A stretch of 64,000 nucleotides of DNA from JAITWN01 sp050486285 (GTDB lineage: Bacteria > Pseudomonadota > Gammaproteobacteria > SZUA-140). The stretch covers positions 1 through 64,000 of the forward strand of contig JBJHCZ010000003.1 of the NCBI GenBank assembly GCA_050486285.1. Direction: 5' to 3'. Shown here one piece after another: positions 19,752-28,397 of this stretch; position 1 is the stretch's first letter, and each line of letters begins with the position of its first letter. The position numbers were made by a program, and so were the translations under genes. Under the pieces are notes generated by a model. The model did not search any database and was not told where the DNA came from. It was given only the letters and a program-made list of their open reading frames with translations.

Positions 19752-20927
19752 TTACTGCGATACCCGTGGCGGCAAGCCGACACGCGCCACGCCGCGCCGC
19801 GTCCCGGCCCAGACCTCGTCCCCGACCACCGCGACCGCGTACACCGCATCGCCCAGCATCCCGTCGCGCGAGGACAGCGTCCGCCAGGTACGGCCGTCGT
19901 AACGCGACAGGCCCTTGTCGGTGCCGAACCACATCACACCTTCCGTGTCCTCGGCGATCGCGAACACGATGTCGCCGGCGAGTCCGTCGCGCGTCGTCAG
20001 GTTGCGCCAGCGCTCGCCGTCGAAACGGCTCGCGCCGCCGCCCCAGGTGCCGGCCCAGACGCTGTCGGCACGGTCGATCAGGACGCAGAAGACATAATTC
20101 GGATTGTAGGTCTCGCTGCCCTGCGCCTGCACACTGAGATCATGACGCGAACGCGTGCCGAGACCGGTATTCGTACTTGGCGGCAGTCCCGCCTCGTTCG
20201 GCGCGCCGAGCCCGTCCTCATGCGTCCACTCCCGCCATTCCGCGCCGTCGAACATCGACACGCCGCCTTCGGTGCCGAACCATGCACGCCCTTTTGTATC
20301 GACGCCGATGCCGTAGACCCACTCGTTGACCAGTTCCTCGACGAAGGTCTCAAAGCGGCCGCTGGCGACATCGAGGCGATTCGCGCCATACCAGGTGCCG
20401 ATCCACAACACCCCGGGTTCGGCCTCGCCGAGCGAATAGACCCAGTAGTCGGCCAGACCGTGCATCGGGAACCAGGTCCTCCAGCCGCCGTCCTGCCAGC
20501 GCGACAGCCCGCCGCCGTTGGTGCCGAACCAGGCGCCGCCGGCGCTGTCGGTAAACGCAGCGAACACGTATTCGTTGGCGAGCCCGTTCTCGCGCGTGAA
20601 GGTATTCTTCGGCTCATAGGTCGCGAGATCGACCTCGTGAACGCCGAGCGAGGTGCCGACCCAGATCGAATTCCGGCGCCTGTCGACGTGCAGGGAGCGG
20701 ACATAGACGTCGGGGCCGACCTCGAAGGTCTCGAGGACGACGAGGTCGGCGCGGGTGAGATCGGTCACGGACTGGCCGGCGGCAAGGTCGCGCTGCGCGC
20801 CCGCCTCCGGCGAGGGCGGCGCAGGGTCCGAACCCGGATCCGAACCCGGATCCGAACCCGGATCCGAACAGGCGGCGAGCAGCGCCGCCAGCGCAATCGC
20901 GACGGCAGGCAGGCAAGGACGCGGCAT
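19752..20927 (-). CDS. Propeller lipoprotein (two-component-regulator propeller type)
   Basis: 391 residues with a lipoprotein signal peptide (LAALLAAC, Cys at residue 20), an acidic SDPG repeat spacer, and a propeller of blades such as IWVGTSLGVHEV, AWFGTNGGGLSRW, LWIGTWYGANRL, AWFGTEGGVSMF, VWAGTWGGGASRF, MWFGTDKGLSRY and VWAGTRRGVARV. It closely resembles the neighbouring membrane-anchored paralogue and differs mainly in anchor type. It begins at the base following the stop of the small cytochrome c, so the two are translated together. No catalytic domain is visible. Confidence 0.78.
   Translation of the reverse strand: MPRPCLPAVAIALAALLAACSDPGSDPGSDPGSDPAPPSPEAGAQRDLAAGQSVTDLTRADLVVLETFEVGPDVYVRSLHVDRRRNSIWVGTSLGVHEVDLATYEPKNTFTRENGLANEYVFAAFTDSAGGAWFGTNGGGLSRWQDGGWRTWFPMHGLADYWVYSLGEAEPGVLWIGTWYGANRLDVASGRFETFVEELVNEWVYGIGVDTKGRAWFGTEGGVSMFDGAEWREWTHEDGLGAPNEAGLPPSTNTGLGTRSRHDLSVQAQGSETYNPNYVFCVLIDRADSVWAGTWGGGASRFDGERWRNLTTRDGLAGDIVFAIAEDTEGVMWFGTDKGLSRYDGRTWRTLSSRDGMLGDAVYAVAVVGDEVWAGTRRGVARVGLPPRVSQ
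20826..20869 (-). repeat. 12-bp tandem repeat in the propeller lipoprotein gene
   Basis: About 3.5 copies of the 12-bp unit CCGAACCCGGAT encode four SDPG/SDPA units just after the lipidated cysteine. It forms a flexible acidic spacer between the membrane anchor and the propeller. The near-identical DNA copies suggest length could change by slippage in steps of four residues. Confidence 0.85.
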
Positions 20928-21257
20928 CTAGCGCAGGGTTCTCAGAAAGGCGACGACGTCGAGCAGTTCTTCCTCGGTGAACATGCCGCGGTAGGCCGGC
21001 ATCATGCCGCGCCCGGCCATGATCGAGCGGACCAGTTCGATGTCGGGACGGAACAGGCTGTCACCGCGCGTGAAATCGGGCATGCCGGGGAGTTGCCCGG
21101 CGCCGTTCGCGCCATGACAGTTCTGGCAATGCGTGTTGTAGATCACGCGCCCCTTGGTCGGATCCGCGGCAAAGGCCGCGGCCGGAGCGCCGCACAACAG
21201 CGCCAGCGCGATAATCACGCTGCCTGGACGCGGCAACCGGGATCGCTGCATGCGCAT
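20928..21257 (-). CDS. Small monoheme cytochrome c
   Basis: 109 residues from the ATG at 21257, chosen because of the strong Shine-Dalgarno GAGGAGGGAG just upstream. A signal peptide (ending APAAAFA) is followed by one heme site CQNCHGANGAGQ, a Met-ligand candidate in GRGMMPAY, and the C-terminal helix ELLDVVAFLRTL. This is a class I cytochrome of the cytochrome-c-oxidase CcoP or nitrite-reductase carrier size. It sits between the TlpA gene and the propeller lipoprotein, at the downstream end of the ccm series. It probably carries electrons in the periplasm; the partner is unknown. Confidence 0.9.
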   Translation of the reverse strand: MRMQRSRLPRPGSVIIALALLCGAPAAAFAADPTKGRVIYNTHCQNCHGANGAGQLPGMPDFTRGDSLFRPDIELVRSIMAGRGMMPAYRGMFTEEELLDVVAFLRTLR

Positions 21258-21339
21258 CACTCCCTCCTCGTGCATGGCCATGCGGTCATTTTCGCACAAC
21301 CGCCGGGGCCAGACCACGCCCCGGACGGAAAACGGGCCG

Positions 21340-21918
21340 TCACGGCCGGATTGCCCTGAGACCGCCGGGATCGCCGTCCCTGGCCGCCTCCAGCGCCGCG
21401 ATCAGGCGGGGGTCGTCCCATTCCCGCTCGCCGACGAACTTGCGCAGCAGGGTCCCGTCGGCGGAGATGATGAAGGTATCGGGATAGATGCGGATGCCGA
21501 GCACCCGGTCGGCGGCGTCGCCGTCACGGTCGAAATAGCTCTTGAAGGACACGCCGCGGTCGAGCAGGAATTCCATCGCGATATCGGCATCGCTGTCGAC
21601 CGACATCGCAATGACCGCGAAATGCCCGGGATCGAGACGTCCGTGCAGGCGTTCGAGACTCGGCAGTTCCCGGCGGCAGGGCGGGCACCAGGTCGCCCAG
21701 ACATTCAGCACGACGATGCGACCGCGATAGTCCTCGATCGAGCGGGTCGCGCTGCCGTCGAACTCGTGCAGGGAGAGATAAGGAAACGGCCGCCCCTCGA
21801 TCAGACGATCGGCCGGCGGCCCCTGGCCACAGGCCGCGAGCAGACTGCACAGCGCGGCCATCGCGCAGGCCGCCGCGAGACGCGGTATTGACCCTACCGC
21901 CTGCGCGTGCCCGTCCAT
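21340..21918 (-). CDS. TlpA/ResA-like thioredoxin lipoprotein
   Basis: 192 residues with a lipoprotein signal (LLAAC, Cys30) and a thioredoxin fold with the redox motif WCPPC (Cys78, Cys81) and IYPDTFIIS near the cis-Pro. Proteins of this kind reduce apocytochrome c CxxCH cysteines before heme attachment (ResA/CcsX in System II) or serve as general periplasmic reductants. It directly follows ccmI in the same series, 12 nt away. Because the ccm set already has its own CcmG, this second thioredoxin may serve the ResB/CcsA system at 40-42 kb; that is inference. Confidence 0.85.
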   Translation of the reverse strand: MDGHAQAVGSIPRLAAACAMAALCSLLAACGQGPPADRLIEGRPFPYLSLHEFDGSATRSIEDYRGRIVVLNVWATWCPPCRRELPSLERLHGRLDPGHFAVIAMSVDSDADIAMEFLLDRGVSFKSYFDRDGDAADRVLGIRIYPDTFIISADGTLLRKFVGEREWDDPRLIAALEAARDGDPGGLRAIRP

Positions 21919-21929
21919 CGGCGACTCGG

Positions 21930-23201
21930 CTAGGGGATGACCTCATTGATGACGACGCGCGCCGGTTCGCCGCCGCCGGTGCGCACAACCGCGCTGGTGC
22001 CCTGCAAGTCGCCGCTCTCGGCGATCGCACTGCCGCTGCGCGATACCCGCGCGACGACGACGACCTCGGGAAAACGCGACAGGCTCAGTGACGGATCCAT
22101 CGCCATCGTGTCGTCGAGCGTGTACTCCATCGGCAGGTCGCGAACCTCGGCGCGCAACACCGCGAGCGGCATGCGCGGACCCTGCGCGGCGCGCGCGAAG
22201 ATGAATACCGTGTCGGACGGACTGACGTTACCGCGCAGCGCATCGTCGATGCCGATCGTGCCGCTGACGGCCTTGCCCGCTTCGGCAGCCGCGACCGGCG
22301 GCGCGGCCGGCGGCGCGGCCGGCGCGGGCGTGCCCCCGCCCTCGCGGATCAATGCCTCGATCTCGGCGATATTGCCCTGCATCGCGCGGGCCGCGTCCGA
22401 TCCCGGCGGCACCAGCGCCTGCAGGCGGCGCCAGTATTCCAGCGCGCCGGCGAAATTTGTGCGCTCGTATTCGGCGGTGCCGGCGAGCCACAGCCCCTTC
22501 TGGTTATTCGGATCCAGTTTCAGCGCCTGCTCGATCAGCGCCAGCGGTCGGCCCTCGAGCGACATGTTGTTGGTCGTCATCGCCAGCACGTCGGCGAAAT
22601 CGACGAGCAACGCGGGATCCTTGCCGCCGAGCGCGACCGCGCGGTCGAGCGCCGGCAGGGCGCGATCGAAACGCTCCAGCGCCAGATAGGTCCTGCCGAG
22701 CATGGCCCAGCCCTCGACGTCTTCGGGATTGTCGTTCAGGCGCTGCTCCAGCCGGGCGATCATCTGCTCGATCTGGTGCTCGAGGTCATGATCGCCGGGC
22801 AGCGCCAGCGACGAGGCCTCGCCGGTGATCGCGGCCGGCGTGCCGGTCTGCATGTAGACGCCGGTCGCCAGCAGCGGCACGAGCCCGGCGATGATGACGG
22901 CGCTGACGACGGTCGTGCGGCTCATCACCGGTTTATTGCCGGTCGTTGGCGTCTCGAGATCGGAGACGTCCTCGAGCAGGCGGTGCTCGAGCTCCTGCTT
23001 GCTCTGCTCGAACTGCTCGCGGGTGATGACGTCGTTCGCGAGGTCGCGCTCGAGCTCGGCGAACTGGTCCTGGTAGATCGAGATGTTCAGCGAACGGCGA
23101 TCGGTCGCAGCCTCATCCTGCTCGCGGCGGAGCAACGGCGGCACGATGAACAACAGGGCCGCGACGATCAGCAGCGCCGCGGCAATATAGAATACGATCA
23201 T
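21930..23201 (-). CDS. ccmI: Cytochrome c maturation protein CcmI
   Basis: 423 residues. Two N-terminal transmembrane helices flank a short cytoplasmic loop (RREQDEAATDRRSLNISIYQ), followed by a periplasmic TPR region (about 150-270) that in the family holds the C-terminus of apocytochrome c and delivers it to the CcmF/H lyase. A further C-terminal beta domain (about 300-423, GTIGIDDALRGNVSPSDTVF) resembles the longer CcmI forms. It overlaps ccmH by 4 nt. The large number of heme sites in this window fits a full-length chaperone. Confidence 0.93.
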   Translation of the reverse strand: MIVFYIAAALLIVAALLFIVPPLLRREQDEAATDRRSLNISIYQDQFAELERDLANDVITREQFEQSKQELEHRLLEDVSDLETPTTGNKPVMSRTTVVSAVIIAGLVPLLATGVYMQTGTPAAITGEASSLALPGDHDLEHQIEQMIARLEQRLNDNPEDVEGWAMLGRTYLALERFDRALPALDRAVALGGKDPALLVDFADVLAMTTNNMSLEGRPLALIEQALKLDPNNQKGLWLAGTAEYERTNFAGALEYWRRLQALVPPGSDAARAMQGNIAEIEALIREGGGTPAPAAPPAAPPVAAAEAGKAVSGTIGIDDALRGNVSPSDTVFIFARAAQGPRMPLAVLRAEVRDLPMEYTLDDTMAMDPSLSLSRFPEVVVVARVSRSGSAIAESGDLQGTSAVVRTGGGEPARVVINEVIP

Positions 23202-23737
23202 CGGCCGGCGTCTCCCTTGCCCTCACCGGCGCCGAGGAGGCTGCTTGCGCGGCGGTGATCCTCGGCGCTGAGCGTGACATCGGCCTCGGGTCGGCGGCGA
23301 CGAGACAGGATCGCGCCGACGACGATCGCGCCGATCACGAACAAGACCAGCGGACCCAGCCACAGCATCGCGGTGGTCGTATTGACCGGCGGACGGAACA
23401 GGATGAAATCGCCGTAACGGTCGACGAGGAACTGACGAATCTCCTGGTCGCTCATGCCTTCCTTCATCATGCGCGCGACCTCGCGGCGAATGTCCTGCGC
23501 GAATTCCGAGTGCGACTCGGCGATCGACTCCGCCTGGCAGACGAGACAGCGAAGCTCGTACTCGAGGCGTTTGAGACGCGCCTGCATTTCGGGATCATCC
23601 GCCAGCGGCACGGCCTGGGCGGCCTGGACCGGCGCGGGCGCAGCGGACAGCGCGAGGCCCGCGGCCAACGCGAGAATAATGGCCGCCAGCGCCACGCCGG
23701 CGCCCCGATGCCTGATTGTCGGGATGCACGTCATCAT
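23198..23737 (-). CDS. ccmH: Cytochrome c maturation protein CcmH
   Basis: 179 residues from the ATG at 23737. A signal peptide is followed by the conserved helical domain with the redox motif LRCLVCQ, then MSDQEIRQFLVDRYGDFILFRPP, a transmembrane helix (about 127-148) and a short tail. CcmH resolves disulfides on apocytochrome c and joins CcmF and CcmI in the heme lyase. It begins 5 nt after the ccmG stop. A longer upstream frame runs antisense-like through ccmG and is not used. Confidence 0.94.
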   Translation of the reverse strand: MMTCIPTIRHRGAGVALAAIILALAAGLALSAAPAPVQAAQAVPLADDPEMQARLKRLEYELRCLVCQAESIAESHSEFAQDIRREVARMMKEGMSDQEIRQFLVDRYGDFILFRPPVNTTTAMLWLGPLVLFVIGAIVVGAILSRRRRPEADVTLSAEDHRRASSLLGAGEGKGDAGR

Positions 23738-23742
23738 GATAG

Positions 23743-24270
23743 TCAGCCCTGGAGTTCGCGAATCAGCGGCAGGATCGTGTTCTGCAGCGCCTCGGCGGTG
23801 ATCGGTCCGATGTGCTTGTAACGAATGACGCCCTCGGCGTCGATGACATAGGTCTCCGGCACGCCGTAGACGCCGAAGTCCATGCCGACGCGGCCGTCGG
23901 GATCGAACACGCTGTGGACGTAGGGGTCGCCGAAATTGCGCAGCCAGACGATCGCCTCGTCGCGCTGATCCTTGTAGTTCAGTCCGTAGATCGGCAGCAC
24001 CTGCGCGCGCGCCAGATCGACGAGCAAGGGATGTTCGTAGCGGCACGACACGCACCACGAGGCCCAGACGTTCAGCATCCACACCTGCCCCGCCATGTCG
24101 CGGTTCGACACCCGCACCGCCGGATTGTGCAGCTGCGGCAATTCGAATTCCGGCGCCGGCTTGCCGATCAGCGGTGACGGGATCTTGCTCGGGTTCAGGA
24201 ACAATCCCATCGCGAGAAACGCCGAGAGGACGAGGAAGACGCCCAGCGGTATCAGGTAACGGACGTTCAA
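23743..24270 (-). CDS. ccmG: Thiol:disulfide interchange protein CcmG/DsbE
   Basis: 175 residues with an N-terminal membrane anchor (about 5-25) and a thioredoxin fold carrying WCVSC (Cys73, Cys76) and the family GVYGVPETYVID segment. It reduces the CxxCH disulfide of apocytochromes. The motif WCVSC is less common than the WCPTC form but occurs in CcmG. It overlaps ccmF by 4 nt. Confidence 0.94.
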   Translation of the reverse strand: MNVRYLIPLGVFLVLSAFLAMGLFLNPSKIPSPLIGKPAPEFELPQLHNPAVRVSNRDMAGQVWMLNVWASWCVSCRYEHPLLVDLARAQVLPIYGLNYKDQRDEAIVWLRNFGDPYVHSVFDPDGRVGMDFGVYGVPETYVIDAEGVIRYKHIGPITAEALQNTILPLIRELQG

Positions 24271-26282
24271 CGCTTGGCCTCCGCCAGCTTGCCGGTCGGG
24301 GCCGGCGATTTGCCGCCCTTCGCGGTCTTCGCGGCCTCGTCATCACGGCGCCGCACGCCGATGCGGTAGCGGCGGTCGCTGACCGCAAGGGCGCCGCCGA
24401 TCGCCATCAGCGCGCAGCCGCCCCAGATCCACCAGACGAAGGGTTTGTAATAGATACGCACGCTCCATGCGCCGCCGCCGACCGGCTCGCCGAGCGAGAC
24501 ATAGAGGTCACGGAACAGCGTCGTGTGCAGCGAGGCCTGGGTCATCGGCATCGTCTGCACCCAGTACACGCGCTTCTCCGGCGTCATCTCGGTGATCTGG
24601 CGTCCGTTGCGGAACACCGGGAGATGGCCGCGGGCAGCATCGAAGTTCGGACCCTGACGCTCGACGACGCCGTCGAAGCGGAAGTCATAACCGCCCACGG
24701 TCGCGATGTCGCCGATTTCCATGCGCAGGTCGCGCTCGATCTCGTAACTGCTGACCATGGTCACGCCGATGATGAAGATCGCGACGCCGAAGTGGGCCAC
24801 CTGCATGCCCCAGTAGCTGCGAGACATGCGCGACAGCGGCGGCGCGCCGGCCTCGCGCGCGACGCGGATGCGGCGCGAGAAGCCGACGGCGATCGAGGCG
24901 ATGACCCAGACCGCCATCAGCCAGCCCAGCGCGGTCAGCGCCTTCCATTCACCGTACAGGAAAGGCACCGCGATCGCGGCGACGATCGCCGCGCCGAAGG
25001 CCCAGCGCAGGCGGATCGCGATCTCGGGCAGGTCGGCCTTCTTCCAGCGCGCGAGCGGGCCGATGCCCATCAGGAACACCAGCGGCACCATCAGCGGGAT
25101 GAACACTGCATTGAAGTACGGCGGACCGACCGAGATCTTGCCGAGATTCAGCGCGTCGAGCAGCAGCGGATACAGCGTGCCGAGCAGGACCGTGCCGCAG
25201 GCGACGACGAACAGCACATTGTTCGACAGCAGCAGGGTCTCGCGCGAGGCCGGGTTGAAACCGCCTTCGGACTTGACCTTCGGCGCGCGCAGCGCGAACA
25301 GTAGCAACGAACCGCCGATCGCGACCACCAGCATGCCGAGGATGTACAGGCCGCGCTGCGGATCGACCGCGAAGGAATGCACCGAGGTCAGCACCCCGGA
25401 ACGGACGAGGAAGGTCCCGAGCAGGCTCAGCGAGAAGGCCATGATCGCGAGCAGGACGGTCCAGCTCTTGAAGATGCCGCGCTTCTCGGTGACCGCGAGC
25501 GAATGGATCAGCGCGGTGCCGACCAGCCACGGCATGAACGACGCGTTCTCGACCGGATCCCAGAACCACCAGCCGCCCCAGCCAAGCTCGTAATAGGCCC
25601 ACCAGCTGCCGAGCGCGATGCCGAGCGTCAGGAACAGCCAGGCAGCGGTGGTCCACGGACGCGACCAGCGCGCCCAGGCGGCGTCGAGCCGTCCGCTCAG
25701 GAGCGCCGCGATCGCGAACGCGAACGCAACCGAGAAACCGACATAGCCCATGTACAGCAACGGCGGATGGAAGATCAGCCCGGGATCCTGCAGCAGCGGG
25801 TTCAGGTCGCCGCCGTCCGGCGGCGCCGGGATCAGGCGGTCGAACGGATTCGAGGTCAGCAGGATGAACGACAGGAAACCGATCGAGACCACGCCGAGGA
25901 CGCCGATGACCCGCGCGACCATGTCGTCCGGGAGGTTGCGGCTCAGTACGCTGACGGCGAAGGTCCAGCCCGACAGCATCATCATCCACAGCAGCAGCGA
26001 ACCCTCGTGGCCGCCCCACACCGCGGAGATCCGGTAATAGAGCGGGAGATTCGAATTCGAGTGATTGGCGACGTACTGGACCGAGAAATCGTGGGTGATG
26101 AACGCATAGGTCAGACAGATGTAGGCGATGATCACGAACACCAGCTGTCCCTGCGCGGTCGGTCGCGCAAGCCGCATCCACACGACGTCGCCGCGGGCCG
26201 CGCCCGCGAGCGGCATCGCCGCCTGCACCACGGCCATCATCATCGCCATGATCAGCGCGAAATGGCCAATCTCCGGAATCAT
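24267..26282 (-). CDS. ccmF: Cytochrome c heme lyase CcmF
   Basis: 671 residues from the ATG at 26282, preceded by GGGGGGAG. About fourteen or fifteen transmembrane helices surround the periplasmic heme-handling WWD motif (GWGGWWFWDPVENASFMPW, about residue 230). Conserved His residues flank it (HEGSLLLW near 93 and later LIHS). CcmF takes heme from holo-CcmE and attaches it to apocytochrome c. The C-terminus is followed directly by ccmG. Length and topology are those of full CcmF and not of the NrfE variant, although sequence alone cannot exclude multiheme specialisation. Confidence 0.96.
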   Translation of the reverse strand: MIPEIGHFALIMAMMMAVVQAAMPLAGAARGDVVWMRLARPTAQGQLVFVIIAYICLTYAFITHDFSVQYVANHSNSNLPLYYRISAVWGGHEGSLLLWMMMLSGWTFAVSVLSRNLPDDMVARVIGVLGVVSIGFLSFILLTSNPFDRLIPAPPDGGDLNPLLQDPGLIFHPPLLYMGYVGFSVAFAFAIAALLSGRLDAAWARWSRPWTTAAWLFLTLGIALGSWWAYYELGWGGWWFWDPVENASFMPWLVGTALIHSLAVTEKRGIFKSWTVLLAIMAFSLSLLGTFLVRSGVLTSVHSFAVDPQRGLYILGMLVVAIGGSLLLFALRAPKVKSEGGFNPASRETLLLSNNVLFVVACGTVLLGTLYPLLLDALNLGKISVGPPYFNAVFIPLMVPLVFLMGIGPLARWKKADLPEIAIRLRWAFGAAIVAAIAVPFLYGEWKALTALGWLMAVWVIASIAVGFSRRIRVAREAGAPPLSRMSRSYWGMQVAHFGVAIFIIGVTMVSSYEIERDLRMEIGDIATVGGYDFRFDGVVERQGPNFDAARGHLPVFRNGRQITEMTPEKRVYWVQTMPMTQASLHTTLFRDLYVSLGEPVGGGAWSVRIYYKPFVWWIWGGCALMAIGGALAVSDRRYRIGVRRRDDEAAKTAKGGKSPAPTGKLAEAKR

Positions 26283-26313
26283 CGTGTCTCCCCCCTCTGC
26301 CCTTGTCCCTGCT

Positions 26314-26781
26314 TCAGTTGGCGCTCGCCGGAATGGCGGTGCCATCCTCGGCGATCGTCGCCCCGGCCCGTTTCAGCGCTTCGGCGACCTCGGGCGCCAT
26401 ATAGGTCTCGTCGTGACGCGCCAGCACCTCCTCGGCGCGGAACAGGCCGTTATCGTCGAGCCGCCCCTGGGTCACGACCCCCTGCCCCTCGCGGAACAGG
26501 TCGGGCAGGATGCCGGTGTAGACGACCGGCACGCTCTGCACGGTGTCGGTGACCAGGAATCGCACGGTCAGCCCGTCGGACTCGCGCACCACGCTGCCTG
26601 CCTCGACCAGCCCCCCGAGGCGGAACTTGCGGTCGATCGGGGCCTCGTTCGCCGCCACCTGGCTGGGGCTGAAGAAGAATACGAGATTCCCCTGAAAGGC
26701 GTTCAGGATCAGTGCGGTGGCAATACCGATCCCGGCCAGGCCGACGGCCACGAAGGCCAGCCGTTTATGTCTGGGTTTCAT
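26314..26781 (-). CDS. ccmE: Heme chaperone CcmE
   Basis: 155 residues: an N-terminal membrane anchor and a periplasmic OB-fold domain. The heme-binding motif ARHDETYM carries the covalently binding His123 and Tyr127. CcmE takes heme from CcmC and passes it to CcmF. It overlaps ccmD by 17 nt, typical of translational coupling in ccm operons. Confidence 0.95.
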   Translation of the reverse strand: MKPRHKRLAFVAVGLAGIGIATALILNAFQGNLVFFFSPSQVAANEAPIDRKFRLGGLVEAGSVVRESDGLTVRFLVTDTVQSVPVVYTGILPDLFREGQGVVTQGRLDDNGLFRAEEVLARHDETYMAPEVAEALKRAGATIAEDGTAIPASAN

Positions 26782-26947
26782 GATTCATCCCCACTGGCGG
26801 ATTACGATTGATTCGACCCAAACGGCTCAGCAGAGTTCGCCGTCCGCGCAGCAACGCGACGACCTCGGCAGCCATCAGGGCCGCGGTGACCCCGTAGGAG
26901 CCCCAGACATAGAGGGCATAGCCGCCCATGTCGAGCCATTCCATCAC
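26765..26947 (-). CDS. ccmD: Heme exporter protein CcmD
   Basis: A 60-residue single-pass membrane protein (MMEWLDMGGYALYVWGSYGV) with a positively charged cytoplasmic tail, matching CcmD in size, topology and the G-Y-x-x-Y-V-W segment. It aids release of holo-CcmE from the CcmABC complex. It overlaps ccmC by 4 nt and ccmE by 17 nt. Confidence 0.93.
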   Translation of the reverse strand: MMEWLDMGGYALYVWGSYGVTAALMAAEVVALLRGRRTLLSRLGRINRNPPVGMNHETQT

Positions 26948-27693
26948 GACCGGCGCGCCTCGCTCGCGATCACCGCGCCGACCCAGTCACTGTGCCGTTC
27001 GCGCTCGAGGATCTCCGAACGGACGCGCATCAGCGCAACCGCTATGGTATAGAGCCAGAACGCGAATGTCATGAGCAATAACCCGACAAACATTGAGGTC
27101 TCCATCGTCGGCGCGCTCCTTGCGGTGATCGAGGCCCCCTGGTGCAGCGTGTTCCACCATTGCACCGAGAAATAGATGATCGGGATGTTGACGACCCCGA
27201 CCAGGGCGAGCAGACCGCTCGCGCGCGCCGCGCGCCGGGGGTCGTCGATCGCCGCGTTCAGCGCGATGAAGCCGAGATACAGGAACAGCAGGATCAGCTC
27301 CGAGGTCAGACGCGCGTCCCAGACCCACCAGGTGCCCCACATCGGCTTGCCCCACAAGGCGCCGGTCCACAGCGCGAGGAACGTGAAGATCGCGCCGGTC
27401 GGCGCGAGCGCGCGCGCCATGTAGCTCGACAGCCGGGTGTTGAAGATCAGCCCGGCGCCGGCCCAGCCGGCCATGACGACGTAGATGAACATCGACATCC
27501 ACGCCGCCGGCACATGGATATAGATGATCCGGTAGGCCTCGCCCTGCTGGTAGTCCGTCGGGGCGACGAAGAAACCGACATACAGCCCGACCACGGTCAG
27601 CACCGCCGCCGCGCCCGCGACCCACGGGATCAGCGCGCCGGCCAGCGGGTAGAAGCTGGCGGGGGAGGAATACTTGAACCAGTTGATGCTCAT
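26944..27693 (-). CDS. ccmC: Heme exporter protein CcmC
   Basis: 249 residues, six transmembrane helices, with the heme-binding WWD motif MWGTWWVWDARLTSELIL and the two flanking periplasmic His (YIHVPAAW and LHQGASI). CcmC presents heme to CcmE. The start at 27693 (MSINWFKY) is chosen by similarity; upstream frame is an artefact through ccmB. It ends overlapping ccmD. Confidence 0.95.
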   Translation of the reverse strand: MSINWFKYSSPASFYPLAGALIPWVAGAAAVLTVVGLYVGFFVAPTDYQQGEAYRIIYIHVPAAWMSMFIYVVMAGWAGAGLIFNTRLSSYMARALAPTGAIFTFLALWTGALWGKPMWGTWWVWDARLTSELILLFLYLGFIALNAAIDDPRRAARASGLLALVGVVNIPIIYFSVQWWNTLHQGASITARSAPTMETSMFVGLLLMTFAFWLYTIAVALMRVRSEILERERHSDWVGAVIASEARRS

Positions 27694-27713
27694 CAATGCC
27701 AATCCATGCGTAT

Positions 27714-28397
27714 TCAATCGAGCGATATCCGCAACGCCGCCGCCGTCACCCACGGTCCGAAACACAGCGTCAGCACCAGGAATGCCCCCAGCAGGGACAG
27801 ATGGGCCGCGGCGTCCATCCCCGCCGCCGTTGCCTCGACCGCCCCGGCGCCGAAGATCAGCACCGGGACGTACAGTGGCAGAACCAGTAATGATATCAGC
27901 ACACCGCCTCCGCGTAACCCCAGCGTCAGCGCGGCGCCGACGGCGCCGATCAGGCTCAGCGCCGGGGTCCCGAGCAGGAGCGCGAGCATCAGCACCCACA
28001 AAACCTCGCCGTCGAGCCCGAATTGCAGACCCAGCAACGGCGAGATCAATACCAGCGGCGCGCCGGTCACCAGCCAGTGCGCGGCGACCTTGCCGAGGAC
28101 CAGCAGCGACAGCGGCTGGGGCGCCAGCAGCATCTGTTCCAGCGTGCCGTCGCTGTAATCGGCGTTGAACAGCCGCCCGAGCGCCAGCATCGACGCCAGC
28201 AGGGCAGCCACCCACAGCACGCCCGGCGCGATCGCCTCGAGGATCCCGAGCGCGGGCCCGACGCCGAGCGGGAACAGGCTGACGACGATGACGAAGAAGA
28301 TCAGCGTCGTCAGCACGTCGACGAGCCGGCGCCCGGCCAGCGTCAGGTCACGGACCAGCACGCACCCGAGGATTGCGAACGGACCGGGCCGGTTCAT
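27714..28397 (-). CDS. ccmB: Heme ABC exporter permease CcmB
   Basis: 227 residues with six transmembrane helices and the family segments RDLTLAGRRLVDVL, FNADYSDGTLEQMLLAPQPL and GGGVLISLLVLPLYVPVLIF. It is the permease partner of CcmA in System I. It overlaps ccmA by 4 nt. Confidence 0.95.
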   Translation of the reverse strand: MNRPGPFAILGCVLVRDLTLAGRRLVDVLTTLIFFVIVVSLFPLGVGPALGILEAIAPGVLWVAALLASMLALGRLFNADYSDGTLEQMLLAPQPLSLLVLGKVAAHWLVTGAPLVLISPLLGLQFGLDGEVLWVLMLALLLGTPALSLIGAVGAALTLGLRGGGVLISLLVLPLYVPVLIFGAGAVEATAAGMDAAAHLSLLGAFLVLTLCFGPWVTAAALRISLD

